From Variovorax boronicumulans (GTDB taxonomy: Bacteria; Pseudomonadota; Gammaproteobacteria; Burkholderiales; Burkholderiaceae_C): DNA of 64,000 nt. Numbering within the stretch: position 1 is the stretch's first letter; each line of letters opens with the position of its first letter. Positions 62,904 to 64,000 of this stretch are shown here, piece after piece. The notes beneath the pieces were generated by a model. The model made no database searches, had not been told where the DNA came from, and worked only from the letters and a program-made list of their open reading frames with translations. The stretch lies in assembly GCF_019352895.1 (NCBI RefSeq), contig NZ_JAAAFX010000004.1:1635286-1699285 (forward strand), given 5' to 3'. The translations under genes were made by a program, and so were the position numbers.

Positions 62904-63712
62904 GCGGGAACGGCGGATGCGCTGACCCGCGAGAGGAAGGCCAGCAGGGTGCTGTTGAAGGCGTTGGCCTCGGTCACGCTGTGCGCGTGGCCGCCGTGCG
63001 CCATGAGGTTGAGCGTGGCGTTCGGCAATCCGTCGGCCAGGCGCTGCGAGCAGGTCCAGGGCACGAGCACGTCGTCCTTGGCGGCCGCCACCAGCGTGGG
63101 CGCGGCGATGCCGGCCAGGCGCGCATCGATGTCGAAGGCGCGCAGCGCGGCGATGCGCGCGCGCATGTTGGCCTCGCCCGGGAAATGGGCGAAGGCGTGG
63201 TCGACCTCGTCCTGCACGCGCTTCGCATGCGCGGCAGCCCACGCGGCGGGGTAGAGGAAGATCGGCTGCGCTTCCACGTAGGCACGCGGGCCGACGGCGC
63301 CCAGCAGCGCGAGCCGTGCCTCGAAGCAGCGCGCCGAATGCGGGTTGGGCCTGGACCAGGCATTGACGAGCACCAGGCTGGCCACACGCGACGGTGCATC
63401 GAGCGCGAGCTGCAACCCGACCAGGCCGCCCAGTGCATGGCCCGCGAAGTGGCATTGCGCGGTGCGGGTGGCGTCGAGGATCTCCAGCACGTCGCGCGCC
63501 ATGTCCTCGATCGCGTAGGCCGCGGGCAGGGCCGCGGGGCTGCGGCCGGTGCCGCGCTGGTCGTAGGCGATCACGCGGTGGCCGGCCGCGATCAGCGCGC
63601 CCAGCTGCGGCTGCCAGAAGCCGGCCGAGCCACCGAGGCCCGAGGACAGCAGCACCGTCGATGCCGCATCGACGGGGCCATGCACTTCGAAATGCAGCGA
63701 AGACATGCGCAT
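62900..63712 (-). CDS. rutD: Alpha/beta hydrolase-fold protein RutD
   Basis: 270-aa protein that speeds decarbamoylation of aminoacrylate intermediates. It aligns with E. coli RutD by [24 protein letters not shown] and G-G-H-A-H-S-V-T. The nucleophile elbow is G91-H-A-L-G95: Ala replaces the usual Ser, as in E. coli RutD, so the Ser is missing by family design. Coupled to rutC by TGATG and to rutE by ATGA. Confidence 0.95.
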   Translation of the reverse strand: MRMSSLHFEVHGPVDAASTVLLSSGLGGSAGFWQPQLGALIAAGHRVIAYDQRGTGRSPAALPAAYAIEDMARDVLEILDATRTAQCHFAGHALGGLVGLQLALDAPSRVASLVLVNAWSRPNPHSARCFEARLALLGAVGPRAYVEAQPIFLYPAAWAAAHAKRVQDEVDHAFAHFPGEANMRARIAALRAFDIDARLAGIAAPTLVAAAKDDVLVPWTCSQRLADGLPNATLNLMAHGGHAHSVTEANAFNSTLLAFLSRVSASAVPA

Positions 63713-64000
63713 CAGCCCTTCTTTCCGATGTGCGCGGTCGAGGCGATCTCGACCAGCGCGTCAGGCTTCACCAGCCCGCACTGGATGCAGTAGCGCGCGG
63801 GCTTGGTGCCGGGAAAGAACGCGGCGTACACCGTGTTGATCTTCGCGTAGTCGGCCCAGTCCCTGAGCATGATCTGGTTGAAGGTCACGTCGTCCATGGT
63901 GCCGCCGGCGGCCTCGACCACGCTCTGGATGAGGGTGAGCACATGGCGCGTCTGCGCGGCCGCGTCGCCCACGTGCACCACGTTGTTGTCCTTGTCGAAG
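63712..64000 (-). CDS. rutC: Aminoacrylate deaminase RutC (RidA family), truncated by window edge
   Basis: C-terminal ~96 codons of a YjgF/RidA protein; the start is beyond the right edge. The segment [19 protein letters not shown] and the end [16 protein letters not shown] match E. coli RutC. The Cys and the Gln-Cys-Gly loop are in place. rutA and rutB are expected further right. Confidence 0.95.
   Translation of the reverse strand, partial: FDKDNNVVHVGDAAAQTRHVLTLIQSVVEAAGGTMDDVTFNQIMLRDWADYAKINTVYAAFFPGTKPARYCIQCGLVKPDALVEIASTAHIGKKG

Noticed and set aside
62900..63712. RutD as an inactive pseudo-enzyme because its nucleophile Ser is Ala
   Set aside because: E. coli RutD has the same G-H-A-L-G elbow, so the change is a family trait, not decay.

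Overview
The window is 64 kb of dense, high-GC (roughly two-thirds G+C) bacterial chromosome with no rRNA, tRNA, IS element, prophage or CRISPR that I could find. Gene content and gene style point to a betaproteobacterium of the Burkholderiales, most likely Comamonadaceae and Variovorax-like: a PhaM granule protein, DUF3567, DUF2242, DUF2145 and DUF3597 proteins, a Bug-type tricarboxylate-binding protein, adjacent pilT/pilU, and a Tgt with a 13-residue insertion at its zinc site. The genus is inference; the ORFs themselves are clear.

Layout, left to right. 1-8.1 kb: the end of a LysR regulator, serB, then a leftward recG / membrane-SDR / DUF4166 group and the rightward queuosine pair queA-tgt. 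8.1-13.8 kb: a leftward catabolic set (DszC/SfnB-like flavin monooxygenase, Tat-exported binding protein, ABC ATPase, permease, amidohydrolase), probably for an organosulfur or related compound. 13.9-17.7 kb: a leftward run of poorly known genes (histone-like tail protein, DUF3597, zinc-ribbon membrane protein, DUF2145 and its small exported partner). 17.9-21.3 kb: a tightly overlapped membrane-lipid operon (ceramidase-like, MFS-acyltransferase fusion, PAP2). 21.4-23.8 kb: an XRE regulator and a glycine riboswitch in front of a divergent DadA-like flavoenzyme. 23.8-29.5 kb: FIST, PhaM, copper-related PCu(A)C and DUF2946, TraB, VOC and MORN-like proteins. 29.6-34.5 kb: an aromatic hydroxylase operon (monooxygenase, DUF2783, Bug protein), its divergent LuxR-type regulator and a fumarylacetoacetate-hydrolase-family gene. 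34.6-48.6 kb: mixed housekeeping and metabolism (DUF3108, DUF3567, AbrB-type permease, ChaN, omega-aminotransferase, purU, glcD, lrgA/lrgB, TetR-arginase, response regulator, DUF2242, gdhA, YggS). 48.6-53.8 kb: pilT, pilU, pdeM, two TPM proteins and LemA.

53.9-64 kb is the most interesting region. It carries part of a pyrimidine-degradation (rut) operon reading leftward (rutC, rutD, rutE, rutF; rutA/rutB would lie beyond the right edge), a clear rutR gene, and, divergent from rutR, a six-gene leftward operon: an isopenicillin-N-synthase-fold Fe(II) oxygenase, a VOC protein, a BMP-type nucleoside ABC importer (binding protein, double ATPase, two permeases) and a cysteine hydrolase. The 232-bp divergent intergenic region holds a RutR-box-like dyad abutting a perfect sigma-54 -24/-12 promoter aimed at the oxygenase operon. 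I read this as a nitrogen-scavenging unit that imports and oxidises a nucleobase or nucleoside under joint nitrogen (sigma-54) and pyrimidine (RutR) control. The rut genes, the promoter and the dyad are read from sequence; the substrate and the joint regulation are inference.
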